Positions 54,897 to 63,412 are shown, counted from the first letter of the stretch. The stretch: 64,000 bases of DNA from Paenibacillus taichungensis (GCF_013359905.1 NZ_JABMCC010000098.1:1-64000); one strand, 5' to 3'. Numbers and translations: made by a program. Notes: generated by a model not told the origin, from the letters alone.

Positions 54897-56030
54897 CTAA
54901 CTCAATAATCCCCAACGGAAAGCATAGGCAACGACCTGTGTCCGATTTTTTGCACGCAGCTTGGTCATCAAGCTGCTTACGTAATCTCTCACTGTATACT
55001 CGCTGAGGAACAACAAGGAAGCGATTTTCTTGTTATCATAACCTTCCGCCAGAAGTTCGAGAACGGTTGCCTCTCTTTCTGTTAAAGCGATGGCCATCGT
55101 TTTGGCGGTATTTTCCTTCTCTTTCCTAGATAAAAACAAACCAATCCTTTTTCCCACTTGTTCAAGCAAATCCAGCTCAGACTTCGTGCAATCAAATGAA
55201 TCTCCCATTTGGTCAAAAGTGACCCAGCCATACAATTGATGCTCGTGAGCAATCGGTATAAATATAATCGAAGACAACTGAAATAACTGGATATGCTCAT
55301 CCCTTAGATAAGGTTTTGGATTCTTCAAATAGATCGGTCTTTTAGAGTTGAAGATTAGATTTTGCTCGGTCAATTGTCCTTTCATACTCTGAATTTTCGG
55401 AAGTTCTTCACCAATGACCCCATAGAACTGGTTGGACCAAGGTACATAGGCATAGAAGACACAACGTTTGTAATTGAAATACTTCTCACATTTTTTCAGG
55501 ATAAAGGCTAGATCTGAAGCTCCCGAAGAACTGACTAGGAGTTGGTTTAATTGGTCCAGCAAACGCAGTTTTTTTAATTCGTTATTTTCCTCCGTTTCAT
55601 GATTACCAGACTCCGTATCAGCCCACTTATGAAAGCTATGCATCAGATACGAAAAGACAGATAACAGGAACATAAGCGGGTCCAACATCCGTTGATGTTT
55701 CAGTTGTATTAATAGTGTTAGTAAAGATTTTTCCAATATAATTTGAAGCCATTGTAAGCTTGCCATATTTAAAATAGTTAACTGGGATTGAACCCAGGTA
55801 TCCAAATAAGAAGAATAATGATTATCCATATGATCCAAGTCTGAATAAGTAAACATCTGAAAAAAGGATCTCATCAGTACTTCCGTTTCGATCCGATGTG
55901 TTTCAGAAATATTAGCTTCCGCGATCAGGTAAATGTTTGTGTTTTCTTCGAGCTGTTTGCTATGCGTTTTGAAAAATAATACAAATTCCTGAAAAGTCAT
56001 TTCAGTATATGGATGAAAATTTTGTGTCAT
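54897..56030 (-). CDS. LuxR-type transcriptional regulator with GAF-like domain
   Basis: 377 residues. The N-terminal 190 residues are helical and unrecognised. A GAF-like region (about 190-300) includes FNYKRCVFYAYVPWSN and SIIFIPIAHEHQLYGWVTFD. The C-terminal LuxR HTH (about 312-375) reads LTEREATVLELLAEGYDNKK, then LSEYTVRDYVSSLMTKL. ATG 56030 has AAGGGAAC upstream. It is divergent from the SDR gene at 56190 and may regulate it. The GAF ligand is unknown. Confidence 0.88.
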   Translation of the reverse strand: MTQNFHPYTEMTFQEFVLFFKTHSKQLEENTNIYLIAEANISETHRIETEVLMRSFFQMFTYSDLDHMDNHYSSYLDTWVQSQLTILNMASLQWLQIILEKSLLTLLIQLKHQRMLDPLMFLLSVFSYLMHSFHKWADTESGNHETEENNELKKLRLLDQLNQLLVSSSGASDLAFILKKCEKYFNYKRCVFYAYVPWSNQFYGVIGEELPKIQSMKGQLTEQNLIFNSKRPIYLKNPKPYLRDEHIQLFQLSSIIFIPIAHEHQLYGWVTFDQMGDSFDCTKSELDLLEQVGKRIGLFLSRKEKENTAKTMAIALTEREATVLELLAEGYDNKKIASLLFLSEYTVRDYVSSLMTKLRAKNRTQVVAYAFRWGLLS

Positions 56031-56189
56031 AATAAGTCGTTCCCTTCAAATGAAATACCCTACAAATGGGGGGTATACAATCCATTATTACACAGAACTT
56101 TATAGGATAGTATTTCAAAATTAAAGGAGTAAGATTGAGGAGTACAAGTTCATGAATCTTACTATGAAGAAATGGAGCGGTTGAATCTT

Positions 56190-56933
56190 ATGAAATTAAA
56201 TGAAAAAGTAGCTATTGTTACAGGTGGTGCTAGTGGAATTGGAGAAGCCACCGTTCGCCTTTTCGCAAAAGAAGGAGCAAAAGTGGTCATTGCTGACTTT
56301 TCTGAACATGGTAAAGAACTAGCTGCCGAACTCAACGGGGAAGGTCATGATACGTTATTTGTCAAAACAGATGTGACTAAAGAAGAAGATATTAAACACA
56401 TGATTAATGAAACCGTTGAGAAATACGGTAAGCTGGATATTATGTATGCAAATGCAGGGGTTGCCGATGACGAAATCGCTGATGTATTGTCATATGATAA
56501 ATGGAAACGGACGATCGATATTAACTTGTCAGGTGTATTTCTTTCCGATAAATATGCGATTGAGCAGTTCCTTAAGCAAGGAAATGGTGGAGTTATTGTT
56601 AATGCTGGCTCAATCCACAGCTTTGTTGCGTTGCCTAAAACGACAGCGTATGCCTCGGCAAAAGGAGGCGTTAAACTGTTAACTCAGAATTTATGTACTG
56701 CATATGCAAGCGAGGGAATCCGTGTCAACGCGGTATGTCCAGGATACATTGAAACGCCTCTGTTGAAAAATGTAGATGTAAAAAGCAAAGAATATTTAAC
56801 TTCACTTCACCCACAGGGCAGACTTGGACGACCAGAAGAAGTAGCAAAAGCTGTATTATTCTTAGCCAGCGATGATGCTAGTTTCGTGAATGGTACAACC
56901 TTGCTTGTTGATGGAGGGTATACCGCACATTAA
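56190..56933 (+). CDS. Classical short-chain dehydrogenase/reductase
   Basis: 247 residues, the standard length. The cofactor motif TGGASGIGEA is at 12-21, the NAG motif reads YANAGVA, the catalytic Ser is in NAGSIHSF, and the Tyr/Lys pair is in YASAKGG. The C-terminus ends VNGTTLLVDGGYTAH, as in FabG-like enzymes. The frame opens at 56172, but GGAGCGG and spacing favour ATG 56190. NAD(P)-dependent, substrate unknown. It is divergent from a LuxR-type regulator. Confidence 0.92.
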   Translation: MKLNEKVAIVTGGASGIGEATVRLFAKEGAKVVIADFSEHGKELAAELNGEGHDTLFVKTDVTKEEDIKHMINETVEKYGKLDIMYANAGVADDEIADVLSYDKWKRTIDINLSGVFLSDKYAIEQFLKQGNGGVIVNAGSIHSFVALPKTTAYASAKGGVKLLTQNLCTAYASEGIRVNAVCPGYIETPLLKNVDVKSKEYLTSLHPQGRLGRPEEVAKAVLFLASDDASFVNGTTLLVDGGYTAH

Positions 56934-56986
56934 TTTTGGTGAGATAAAAGATGATTTTATCTGAAAACCAATGTTCAAATCGAAAT

Positions 56987-57034
56987 AAACCTCTAATCAT
57001 TGAAGAATTCATTCATGATTAGAGGTTTTCTTTT
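56987..57034 (+). terminator. Terminator after the SDR gene
   Basis: AAACCTCTAATCAT pairs with ATGATTAGAGGTTT around a 14-base loop, followed by TCTTTT. A second small hairpin (AGATAAAA/TTTTATCT) precedes it near 56942-56962. Confidence 0.8.
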
Positions 57035-57073
57035 ACATACGGCCGAGGCTATAGAAGCTTCCTAAAATACCCT

Positions 57074-57103
57074 TTGACAGAGCATTAAGGTTTGCTGCAT
57101 ACT
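57074..57103 (+). promoter_or_regulatory. Promoter of the small membrane protein gene
   Basis: TTGACA (57074-57079), 18 bases, CATACT (57098-57103). The start of transcription would fall inside the palindrome at 57106-57115. Confidence 0.5.
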
Positions 57104-57105
57104 GA

Positions 57106-57128
57106 CTTTATAAAGTTGTTTTATAAAG
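57106..57128. promoter_or_regulatory. Paired CTTTATAAAG palindromes at the predicted +1
   Basis: CTTTATAAAG (57106-57115) and TTTTATAAAG (57119-57128) are spaced 13 bases start to start. A third copy is at 57341-57350 in front of the Cof gene. Candidate operator for a shared repressor. Confidence 0.45.
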
Positions 57129-57189
57129 ATGGTTACAAAACGCACGGCTACATTAGAAAGGACCAATGGAGATACAGGAGGTGAGCGTT

Positions 57190-57306
57190 ATGGTATATAT
57201 AATTTTAGCAGCTATCATTTGGATTGGGGCATATGCGGCTTTGAAATTGTCGAATCAGCCTATAGAAGTGAAGCCAGTTCGATCCATTAATGATCTCTTT
57301 GAATAG
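57190..57306 (+). CDS. Small single-pass membrane protein, unknown
   Basis: 38 residues: one hydrophobic helix (about 3-18, YIILAAIIWIGAYAAL) and a short polar tail ending SINDLFE. An excellent AGGAGGTGAG ribosome site lies at 57176-57185, eight bases before the ATG, and a promoter lies upstream, so translation is likely. No family is recognised. It is 82 bases before the Cof hydrolase and shares the CTTTATAAAG motif with it. Confidence 0.65.
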   Translation: MVYIILAAIIWIGAYAALKLSNQPIEVKPVRSINDLFE

Positions 57307-57340
57307 ATAAAGGAATTGCCATAGATACTTAATAAGTTTA

Positions 57341-57350
57341 CTTTATAAAG
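57341..57350. promoter_or_regulatory. Third CTTTATAAAG palindrome
   Basis: Identical to the copy at 57106-57115. It lies 39 bases before the Cof hydrolase start codon. Confidence 0.4.
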
Positions 57351-57388
57351 ATAAATAATAAATCCAACTTGAAGTCGGAGGATTTAAA

Positions 57389-58189
57389 ATGATTAAACTC
57401 GTAGTAACTGATCTGGACGGAACATTTCTGAATAATCAAGGTTCGTTTAATAATGAACTTTTTAATGAAGTACATGAAGAAATGCAAAAGAAAGGAATAA
57501 CGTTTGTTGCCTGTACGGGAAAACAGTGTGAACGAGTAGAAAAGTTGTTTGGTAACCATGGAAAAGGAATTTGGATTCTCGGAGATAGCGCGGCCAGAAT
57601 TAAGAAAGATGGAAAAGTCGTCAAAGAGTTTAGCATTGATCGCACGCTTGTTCTGCGAGCCATTGAAGAAATTCAAGGTTTTGATCCCCAAATGACAATC
57701 ATTGTATGTGCAAGCGATGCAGCATACGTACATTCCTCGATCTCTGATGATATGTACAACGTAGTTAAAGGCTCTTATGAACAAGTCATAAAAGTGGATT
57801 CCTTCTCTGAAATCGAGAGTGATTTTATCAAAATAACCGTATTTGATACAGAAGGCAGAAGCACAATGCTTAGAAAACATGTAGAACAAACGTTAAATGG
57901 GCAAATCTATATTGTCGACTCTGAAGCCAGGTGGCTCGATATTACTGCTCTTCATACTCATAAAGGCGAAACGGTAAAAAAATTACAGGATATGCTGGGG
58001 GTAACTGCGGAGGAAACGATGTCGTTCGGTGATGGAGAAAACGATGTTGAACTGATGACAATTGCTAAGTACAGCTTTGCTGTTAGCAATGCTTGCGAGA
58101 ACACCAAAAAAGCAGCAAGTTTCATCACAAAATCTAATGAAGAAAACGGCGTTCTAATAACCATTCAAAAAATGATGGATTTACAGTAG
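57389..58189 (+). CDS. Cof-type HAD-IIB family phosphatase
   Basis: 266 residues. HAD motif I is DLDGTFLNNQG (nucleophile Asp8), motif II is VACTGKQ, and motifs III/IV are MSFGDGENDVELM near residue 210 with an upstream KGETVKKLQ lysine. The C2B cap domain lies between about 85 and 190. The enzyme would dephosphorylate a sugar phosphate or nucleotide-like metabolite in the cytoplasm. TCGGAGG precedes the ATG. It probably shares regulation with the small membrane protein gene upstream. Confidence 0.93.
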   Translation: MIKLVVTDLDGTFLNNQGSFNNELFNEVHEEMQKKGITFVACTGKQCERVEKLFGNHGKGIWILGDSAARIKKDGKVVKEFSIDRTLVLRAIEEIQGFDPQMTIIVCASDAAYVHSSISDDMYNVVKGSYEQVIKVDSFSEIESDFIKITVFDTEGRSTMLRKHVEQTLNGQIYIVDSEARWLDITALHTHKGETVKKLQDMLGVTAEETMSFGDGENDVELMTIAKYSFAVSNACENTKKAASFITKSNEENGVLITIQKMMDLQ

Positions 58190-58256
58190 GACTGGCTCTA
58201 AACATTCAAATAGAAATTACTATATGACAAAGGCTGTGAAAAGGAGCGTGTGATAT

Positions 58257-58685
58257 TTGCATAAAAATGTATATTTGTCAGGCTCTATACTTACTTCTGG
58301 GGAACGAAGGAAATTGGAACGATTAAATACGATTATGGAAGCACATTTCTTAACCACACATCTACCACATAGAGACATAGAAACTCAATTTCTGGACTCA
58401 AAAAGTAGAGATGAAATGTTCAAATTCACTGTTAAGGCGATAGAAGAATGTGATATGTTTGTCGCTGTTATAAACAACAATGGCTTGAATTTAAGTAATA
58501 CCTGCTGGGAGCTTGGTTATGCTTATGCGCATAAGAAACCCATCTTTTGTCTACATGAAGGTGAATTCGATATCAATCAATGGGGACAACTCATGTTGAT
58601 GAATTCTTCCGTTGTTTGTCATAATGTGGAAGAACTTAAAGAACAATTAGATCTTACATTACAAAAAATAAGTGCATCCTCATAA
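58257..58685 (+). CDS. Nucleoside 2-deoxyribosyltransferase-like protein
   Basis: 142 residues. The pattern matches the N-deoxyribosyltransferase fold: an N-terminal VYLSGSIL strand, ECDMFVAVINNNGLN, and the catalytic-type Glu in CWELGYAYAHKKPIF. The Asp/Asn-rich loop in typical enzymes (DG..D.G) reads NNGLNLSN here, so substrate recognition may differ. TTG 58257 has AAGGAG ten bases upstream. It is cytoplasmic. It may recycle bases or be a member of the toxin-related DRT-like group. Function is inferred from fold only. Confidence 0.75.
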   Translation: MHKNVYLSGSILTSGERRKLERLNTIMEAHFLTTHLPHRDIETQFLDSKSRDEMFKFTVKAIEECDMFVAVINNNGLNLSNTCWELGYAYAHKKPIFCLHEGEFDINQWGQLMLMNSSVVCHNVEELKEQLDLTLQKISASS

Positions 58686-58734
58686 TTGATCAGAAATACA
58701 AATAAAACGGTACGAAGTACCATATGAAACAAAC

Positions 58735-58760
58735 GCCGGCGACCTTAACAGGTGACCGGC
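58735..58760. terminator. Hairpin between convergent genes
   Basis: GCCGGCGACCT pairs with AGGTGACCGGC (one mismatch) around TAAC. It has no strong T-run on the plus strand (ATTTCGCTTATTTTTT follows), and the minus strand has GTTTGTTTC. It serves both converging genes. Confidence 0.6.
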
Positions 58761-58767
58761 ATTTCGC

Positions 58768-59169
58768 TTATTTTTTCGGCATTTTACTCTCATCCATGTA
58801 TAACAGGTTCCAGCGGTGACCGTCCAGGTCGGCAAATCCTGCGCCGTACATCCAGCCGTCGCTTTCACTCGGTTTGGCAAAGATGCTTCCTCCAGCAAAC
58901 TCCACTTTTTGAATAAAGGTATCTATTTCTTCTCTGCTTTCAGCGCCAATAGAGAATATTACTTCTGCGCTATGGGAAGTATCTGCTGTTTTTGAACCTG
59001 TAAATTTCTCAAACGCTGACTCCGGGAACAATAGAATAGCTGTTTGACCTATGGAAAGCTTGGCTCTTTCGTTCCCAACGCTCACCGCTTGGAATCCAAT
59101 CTCATTGAAAAAGGCAGTTGACTTCTCAACATCTTTGACAGGCAGGTTAATCCAGATTTCTTGTGGCAT
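58768..59169 (-). CDS. VOC family protein (glyoxalase/bleomycin resistance fold)
   Basis: 133 residues with the paired beta-alpha-beta-beta-beta modules. IWINLPVKDVEKSTAFFNEI opens the first and SAEVIFSIGAESREEIDTFI the second. GFADLDGHRWNLLYMD stands where many VOC enzymes have D-x-DGHxWE; the metal-ligand Glu position is Asn here, so it may be non-catalytic or bind another metal. ATG 59169 follows TAGGAGGCG. Monocistronic. Substrate unknown. Confidence 0.88.
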   Translation of the reverse strand: MPQEIWINLPVKDVEKSTAFFNEIGFQAVSVGNERAKLSIGQTAILLFPESAFEKFTGSKTADTSHSAEVIFSIGAESREEIDTFIQKVEFAGGSIFAKPSESDGWMYGAGFADLDGHRWNLLYMDESKMPKK

Positions 59170-59291
59170 GGCTGTCGCCTCCTAAATAAAATTTTAACTA
59201 AGCTTAATATACTCTACTTCTGGCAGCAGATGCGAATCTTATCAAAGAAATAAATGAATGTTATTATTATGAATATTGAACAAATGGAGGG

Positions 59292-59483
59292 ATGGACATA
59301 GATAAGAAGAAGTACTTTATCCTGATGCCACCGATGTTAATCATTGGACTGTTTATCATTTACATTCTTCCAGCTAATCAGAGAGCTTATGTATTCTTAG
59401 TTCCTATTGTATTTTGGTTGGCATACTATATCTGGGTATTTGTTGAAAGAAAACAAGATAAAAAAGAGAATAAGAAATTATAG
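59292..59483 (+). CDS. Small two-helix membrane protein, unknown
   Basis: 63 residues from ATG 59292. Two hydrophobic helices (about 8-25 and 32-50) are followed by a Lys-rich tail (ERKQDKKENKKL). GGAGGG directly abuts the ATG, which is too close. An ATA six bases further on (59298) is correctly spaced, so the true start may be non-standard. It is 16 bases before the GNAT gene and probably co-transcribed. No family is recognised. Confidence 0.6.
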   Translation: MDIDKKKYFILMPPMLIIGLFIIYILPANQRAYVFLVPIVFWLAYYIWVFVERKQDKKENKKL

Positions 59484-59499
59484 GTTGAGAGGTGTTAAA

Positions 59500-60300
59500 A
59501 TGATTTCGCATCGCTTGCTTACTCACGATACAATTATTGAATTATTGCCCAACATTAATACAGAACAGAATTTGCTTTTTTATAGTTATTTAACGCAACG
59601 TATGGATAAGGCTCAATATGTTGGTCAATTTATGAATAGTCAACTTACAGCCGTATTAGCTTATTATAGCGAACTATCCTTTCCAGCATTTTCTTTCTTC
59701 CGAGTTGAAGGTCGGGACATCTTTTTGCCAGAACTCGTTGCTTTTACAAGAGAAACGATCCAACTTGATGAAAGTGCTGTATGTGGTACGATACTCTGTC
59801 AACGGGACCTTGAACTTTTTCAATCCTTCGCTCTCATCAAAGGAATTCCTCAGCGTTTTCTAACGATGAAACATCAGGATGAATCGAAACTCCTTGAAAC
59901 TCACATTGCAAAAAGGATAAATGAAAATGAATATTCTAAGGTAATTGATTTTTTACATAGTGGGGAAATGAGGTTTTTCACAAGAAGTGAGTTAGAGAAT
60001 TACCCTTTTCTTGGAATTAAGGAAGGGGAAGATTTCATAGCTGTTGGTGGCTACCATTTTTATGACTCTCAGCTAGTAGAGCTTGGGAATATTGTTACCA
60101 GGTTAGATTACAGAGGCAGAGGATTAGCTAAACGCCTAACCAGTGAATTGACACACCTCGGTAAAAAACGGTCACCAGATGTTTATCTGGGCGTTTTAGC
60201 AAATAACGTGCCTGCTGTTCGCTTATATGAAGGCTTGGGGTATCAAACAACAATGGAACTTTATATTGTCAATTTTACTTTATCCACGACAAAAATATAG
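59500..60300 (+). CDS. GNAT family N-acetyltransferase
   Basis: 266 residues. The C-terminal GNAT domain (about 140-260) contains the acetyl-CoA-binding motif A ELGNIVTRLDYRGRGLAKRL (RxGRGLA) and motif B DVYLGVLANNVPAVRLYEGL, with the final GYQ tyrosine. The N-terminal 130 residues look like a degenerate GNAT half. The open frame begins at 59407, but GAGAGGTG before ATG 59500 sets the start. It acetylates an unknown amine. It follows the small membrane protein gene. Confidence 0.88.
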   Translation: MISHRLLTHDTIIELLPNINTEQNLLFYSYLTQRMDKAQYVGQFMNSQLTAVLAYYSELSFPAFSFFRVEGRDIFLPELVAFTRETIQLDESAVCGTILCQRDLELFQSFALIKGIPQRFLTMKHQDESKLLETHIAKRINENEYSKVIDFLHSGEMRFFTRSELENYPFLGIKEGEDFIAVGGYHFYDSQLVELGNIVTRLDYRGRGLAKRLTSELTHLGKKRSPDVYLGVLANNVPAVRLYEGLGYQTTMELYIVNFTLSTTKI

Positions 60301-60311
60301 TCCAAATCTAT

Positions 60312-60337
60312 AGTCGCTACTTTTGCGGCTTTTTTTG
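60312..60337 (+). terminator. GTCGC-type terminator after GNAT
   Basis: AGTCGC and GCGGCT form the stem, with TTTTTTTG following. A slightly degenerate member of the GTCGCTA hairpin group. Confidence 0.7.
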
Positions 60338-60445
60338 TTTGATTGGTACAAAAACTAAACAGTGTAGCTTACTCTAAAAAACGAATGAACACTCCATATC
60401 ATCTCTATATAGTTCGTAAATAACTGTGAACAATACGTTAATTCA

Positions 60446-60474
60446 TTGACAATGAGTGTAATATTTATTAAAAT
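60446..60474 (+). promoter_or_regulatory. Promoter of the purine permease leader
   Basis: TTGACA (60446-60451), exactly 17 bases, TAAAAT (60469-60474). It gives a leader of about 170 bases before the permease start at 60653. Confidence 0.65.
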
Positions 60475-60480
60475 TCGAAA

Positions 60481-60604
60481 GGGCATCAGGGTAAAGCAGA
60501 TATGAGTATCCTTATCATTGGTTTAGAATCTTAGCTTTTTAATCCTAATGACGAATATAGGAGCGGTAATATTACAATCCTATGACGATGATTAGGATTT
60601 TTTT
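60481..60604 (+). ncRNA. Terminator-bearing 5' leader (possible attenuator or riboswitch)
   Basis: The leader ends in a long hairpin: AATCCTAAT (60541-60549) pairs with ATTAGGATT (60591-60599), with inner TAGGA/TCCTA and GTAAT/ATTAC stems, followed by a T run. This stands only about 30 bases before the permease ribosome site. The upstream 60 bases could pair alternatively, but the known purine riboswitch core (TATA, CTACC, GACTA boxes) is not seen. The class is unassigned. Confidence 0.5.
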
Positions 60605-60652
60605 GTTTTTAGCTTTGGTGAATAATTTGAAAGTTGGAGGCTGGCTTTAATC

Positions 60653-61951
60653 ATGGACAATTGGTTCAAACTAAAAGAAAGAGGCACGACCGTATCAACG
60701 GAGATCATCGCAGGGATTACGACATTTTTCACGATGGTATACATAGTGATCGTAAACCCAGGAATACTCAGCAGTACGGGCATGGACTTTAACGGCGTAT
60801 TCATTGCTACGGTGCTGGCAAGTATTGTCGCGACACTGATTATGGGAATCGGGTCCAATTATCCGATTGTCATAGCGCCTGGTATGGGTCTGAATGCATT
60901 CTTTGCCTATAGTGTAGTTGCTGGATATGGTGTGTCTTGGCAGGTTGCACTAGGAGCGGTATTTATAGCAGGGCTTTTGTTTATTATTTTATCACTTACT
61001 TCATTTCGTTACATGCTGCTTGATGCCATTCCTGCGAGCCTTAAGCACGCGATAACAGCAGGTATCGGATTGTTTATCACAACGGTAGGTCTGCAAAATT
61101 CCGGGATTATTGCCGATTCAGAATCGAATTTGATTACGATCGGGAACTTGGCAGAACCTATGACTTACTTGACCATTATCGGATTAATTATCACTGTTGT
61201 GCTAATGGCTTACAATGTAAAAGGTTATCTGTTCATCGGAATGGTGGTCACAGCGGTTCTTGCCTGGATCATGGGACTATTTCAAATGCCTGAGTCGATT
61301 GTATCCTTGCCGCAAGGCCTCACGTCAACGGCTTTCCAATTGGATTTGGCAGGTGTATTCTCTAATGGTTTGTATACCATCATATTTACATTCCTGTTGA
61401 TCACGCTGTTTGATACGACGGGGACCATGCTCGGCGTTGCTGAGCAAGCAGGACTGCTGAAGGAAGGTAAGTTTCCGCGCTCACGCGGCGCCCTATTGGC
61501 TGATGCCGTAGGAACTACCACCGGCGCTTTGCTCGGAACGAGCCCAACATCGGCTTATATCGAGTCCAGCACAGGGGTGGCTGCAGGAGGAAGAACAGGG
61601 CTGACGGCGGTAACGGTAAGTGTACTGCTTGCTCTTACGTTGTTCTTTACACCTATCGTAAGTGTCATATCAGGTATCCCGGCGATTACTTCTCCGGCAC
61701 TGATTATTGTGGGTTACTTTATGATTAGCGTAATCAGCAAAATCAACTGGAAGGATCTCGAAGAAACATTTCCTGCCTTCTTGATTATCATACTTACTCC
61801 GTTGACGCACAGTATTGCGACAGGGATCGGTGTTGGCTTTATTTTCTATCCGGTACTCAAGCTGCTTCGCGGAAAGGGTAAGGACGTTCATCCGATATTC
61901 TACATTTTTGCCGTATTGTTCTTCATTCAGCTTGTATTCCTGGACCACTAA
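60653..61951 (+). CDS. pbuG: NCS2-family guanine/hypoxanthine permease (PbuG/AdeQ type)
   Basis: 432 residues with about twelve to fourteen helices. Family signatures are ERGTTVSTEIIAGITTFFTM at the N-terminus, MGIGSNYPIVIAPGMGLNAF (helix 3 with conserved GMG), LFDTTGTMLGVAEQAGL and TSPTSAYIESSTGVAAGGRTGL. This is the AzgA/PbuG branch that takes up guanine, hypoxanthine or adenine by proton symport. TTGGAGG lies 12 bases before the ATG. It is preceded by a terminator-containing leader, so purine-dependent attenuation is plausible. Confidence 0.92.
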   Translation: MDNWFKLKERGTTVSTEIIAGITTFFTMVYIVIVNPGILSSTGMDFNGVFIATVLASIVATLIMGIGSNYPIVIAPGMGLNAFFAYSVVAGYGVSWQVALGAVFIAGLLFIILSLTSFRYMLLDAIPASLKHAITAGIGLFITTVGLQNSGIIADSESNLITIGNLAEPMTYLTIIGLIITVVLMAYNVKGYLFIGMVVTAVLAWIMGLFQMPESIVSLPQGLTSTAFQLDLAGVFSNGLYTIIFTFLLITLFDTTGTMLGVAEQAGLLKEGKFPRSRGALLADAVGTTTGALLGTSPTSAYIESSTGVAAGGRTGLTAVTVSVLLALTLFFTPIVSVISGIPAITSPALIIVGYFMISVISKINWKDLEETFPAFLIIILTPLTHSIATGIGVGFIFYPVLKLLRGKGKDVHPIFYIFAVLFFIQLVFLDH

Positions 61952-61962
61952 GAAACGGTTTC

Positions 61963-62008
61963 ATCAAAAAGGAGAACTGCTTATTTAAAGGCGGCTCTCC
62001 TTTTTGAT
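61963..62008. terminator. Bidirectional terminator, 13-bp stem
   Basis: ATCAAAAAGGAGA (61963-61975) pairs perfectly with TCTCCTTTTTGAT (61996-62008). It stands between the convergent permease and MerR genes, with A and T runs that serve both strands. Confidence 0.8.
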
Positions 62009-62022
62009 ATGTAGCCCTCGGT

Positions 62023-62775
62023 TTAATCCTTTAGAGAAGAATTCTTCTTCGTATTTAATACTTCAAATGCTTCTTTTAAAAAATCCATAGTATGCTTAGG
62101 CACCAACGATTCATAGGGTATTACGTTTTTATACAGTTCTTCATTATTTACCTCGTCATTAAAAAACAGATTACTTAATGGAGTATCTGCAAATATATCG
62201 TGCAACTGCTGCTGTATGAAAGGATGGTCTGGTTTAAGATCCTTTACGATAGCTCGATGGACCAGCAATAACAAATTGTAAAGTTGTCCATCCAAGTACG
62301 TTTGCTTAGTGATATCCTCTGGAAACACCTGATCGATAATATCTACAGAGATATACTTTTGAAGCAGCTTTTTTTGAGCCTGCTCAACACGCATGGAATT
62401 CATAAGGAGCATAAGTATTTCAGAGTTTGATTCATTGAGTTGATCTTGCTCGGTTACCAATTTAATTCGTTCAATTGATGCTAAAGAATAATCAATTGCT
62501 TCTCTGCGCTGCCGTAGTGATTGTTCTTGAACTCTAATGATTTCATTGAAAGAATAATTTGGATTATCCAAACAGACTTTAATCTCGTTTAATGAAAGAC
62601 CTAGACTTTGCAATAATTGGATTTCATAAAGCCTTTTAAAATCCTCATTTACATATATATAATGTTCATTTTCATTTTTTTGTGAGGGTACTAATATGCC
62701 AAGTTGTCGATAATGTCTTAATGTACGAACCGTTGTGTTTGCCAGTTTTGCAAATTTACTCACCGTTAATCTCAT
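62023..62775 (-). CDS. MerR family transcriptional regulator with TipAS-like C-terminus
   Basis: 250 residues. The N-terminal MerR HTH with wings reads LTVSKFAKLANTTVRTLRHY and then LQSLGLSLNEIKVCLDNPNY. A coiled-coil dimerisation helix (about 80-115) follows. The C-terminal helical domain (about 120-250) resembles TipAS-like drug-sensing domains. AAAGAGGAA precedes ATG 62775. It lies 22 bases downstream of the CPBP gene on the same strand and is probably its operon partner. The inducer is unknown. Confidence 0.88.
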   Translation of the reverse strand: MRLTVSKFAKLANTTVRTLRHYRQLGILVPSQKNENEHYIYVNEDFKRLYEIQLLQSLGLSLNEIKVCLDNPNYSFNEIIRVQEQSLRQRREAIDYSLASIERIKLVTEQDQLNESNSEILMLLMNSMRVEQAQKKLLQKYISVDIIDQVFPEDITKQTYLDGQLYNLLLLVHRAIVKDLKPDHPFIQQQLHDIFADTPLSNLFFNDEVNNEELYKNVIPYESLVPKHTMDFLKEAFEVLNTKKNSSLKD

Positions 62776-62797
62776 CTAAAATTCCTCTTTTCAAAAA

Positions 62798-63412
62798 TCA
62801 TTTCTTATATTTTTTCGCCAGAATAATTCCAATAGAAGTATTATAAATCCCATGGGCAAGCATCGGCGGGATTAACGACCCGGTAAAATAAAAGAGTAGT
62901 GCTAAAATCAAACCATTTACAAACACGCCAGTAAGGATACGAGTGGCTCCTTTATATTGGGGAACATGTATTACCCAAAATAGAAATGTGCTTATTAGAA
63001 TAACGAGCCAATCCACTGTTATTGAGTATCCAATAAATAATCCGATCAGGACACCTCTAAAAAAGAATTCTTCAAACACACCACCACCTATTGCAGATAC
63101 AGCTATACCACTTGGTCGGATCATTATTTTTTTGATCATATCTGATCCTTCAGTTTTGGGTAGTTCTGTTCTTGTTTTGATGAAAGTAATTAGAACAATA
63201 GTTGTAATAAACAAACTAGAAATAAGACCAATGAGTACAGCGGTTAAAATACTAATTTCGTTTGGTATAAATAAGGAGGCTATAAATGGTAACATTTCTC
63301 CCCACTTAAATATCCCAATAAAAACCAATCCGACAAAAAGAAATGATGTGAGCGTTAGTGATGCTTTCAACAGGATTTTATACTGTTCCTTTGTATTGGG
63401 GTTAGTCATCAT
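62798..63412 (-). CDS. CPBP-family intramembrane metalloprotease (CAAX/Abi)
   Basis: 204 residues with six to seven helices. The three family motifs are present: EEFFFRGVLIG (EExxxR, about 115-125), FLFWVIHVP (FxxxH) and MLAHGIYN (HxxxN/B). In this family it is a membrane endopeptidase of the Rce1 type or a bacteriocin self-immunity protein. AAAGGAG precedes ATG 63412. It is first in a two-gene operon with a MerR regulator. Confidence 0.9.
   Translation of the reverse strand: MMTNPNTKEQYKILLKASLTLTSFLFVGLVFIGIFKWGEMLPFIASLFIPNEISILTAVLIGLISSLFITTIVLITFIKTRTELPKTEGSDMIKKIMIRPSGIAVSAIGGGVFEEFFFRGVLIGLFIGYSITVDWLVILISTFLFWVIHVPQYKGATRILTGVFVNGLILALLFYFTGSLIPPMLAHGIYNTSIGIILAKKYKK

Noticed and set aside
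60481..60600. Classic purine riboswitch before the permease
   Set aside because: The conserved core boxes were not found; only the terminator-like platform is supported.
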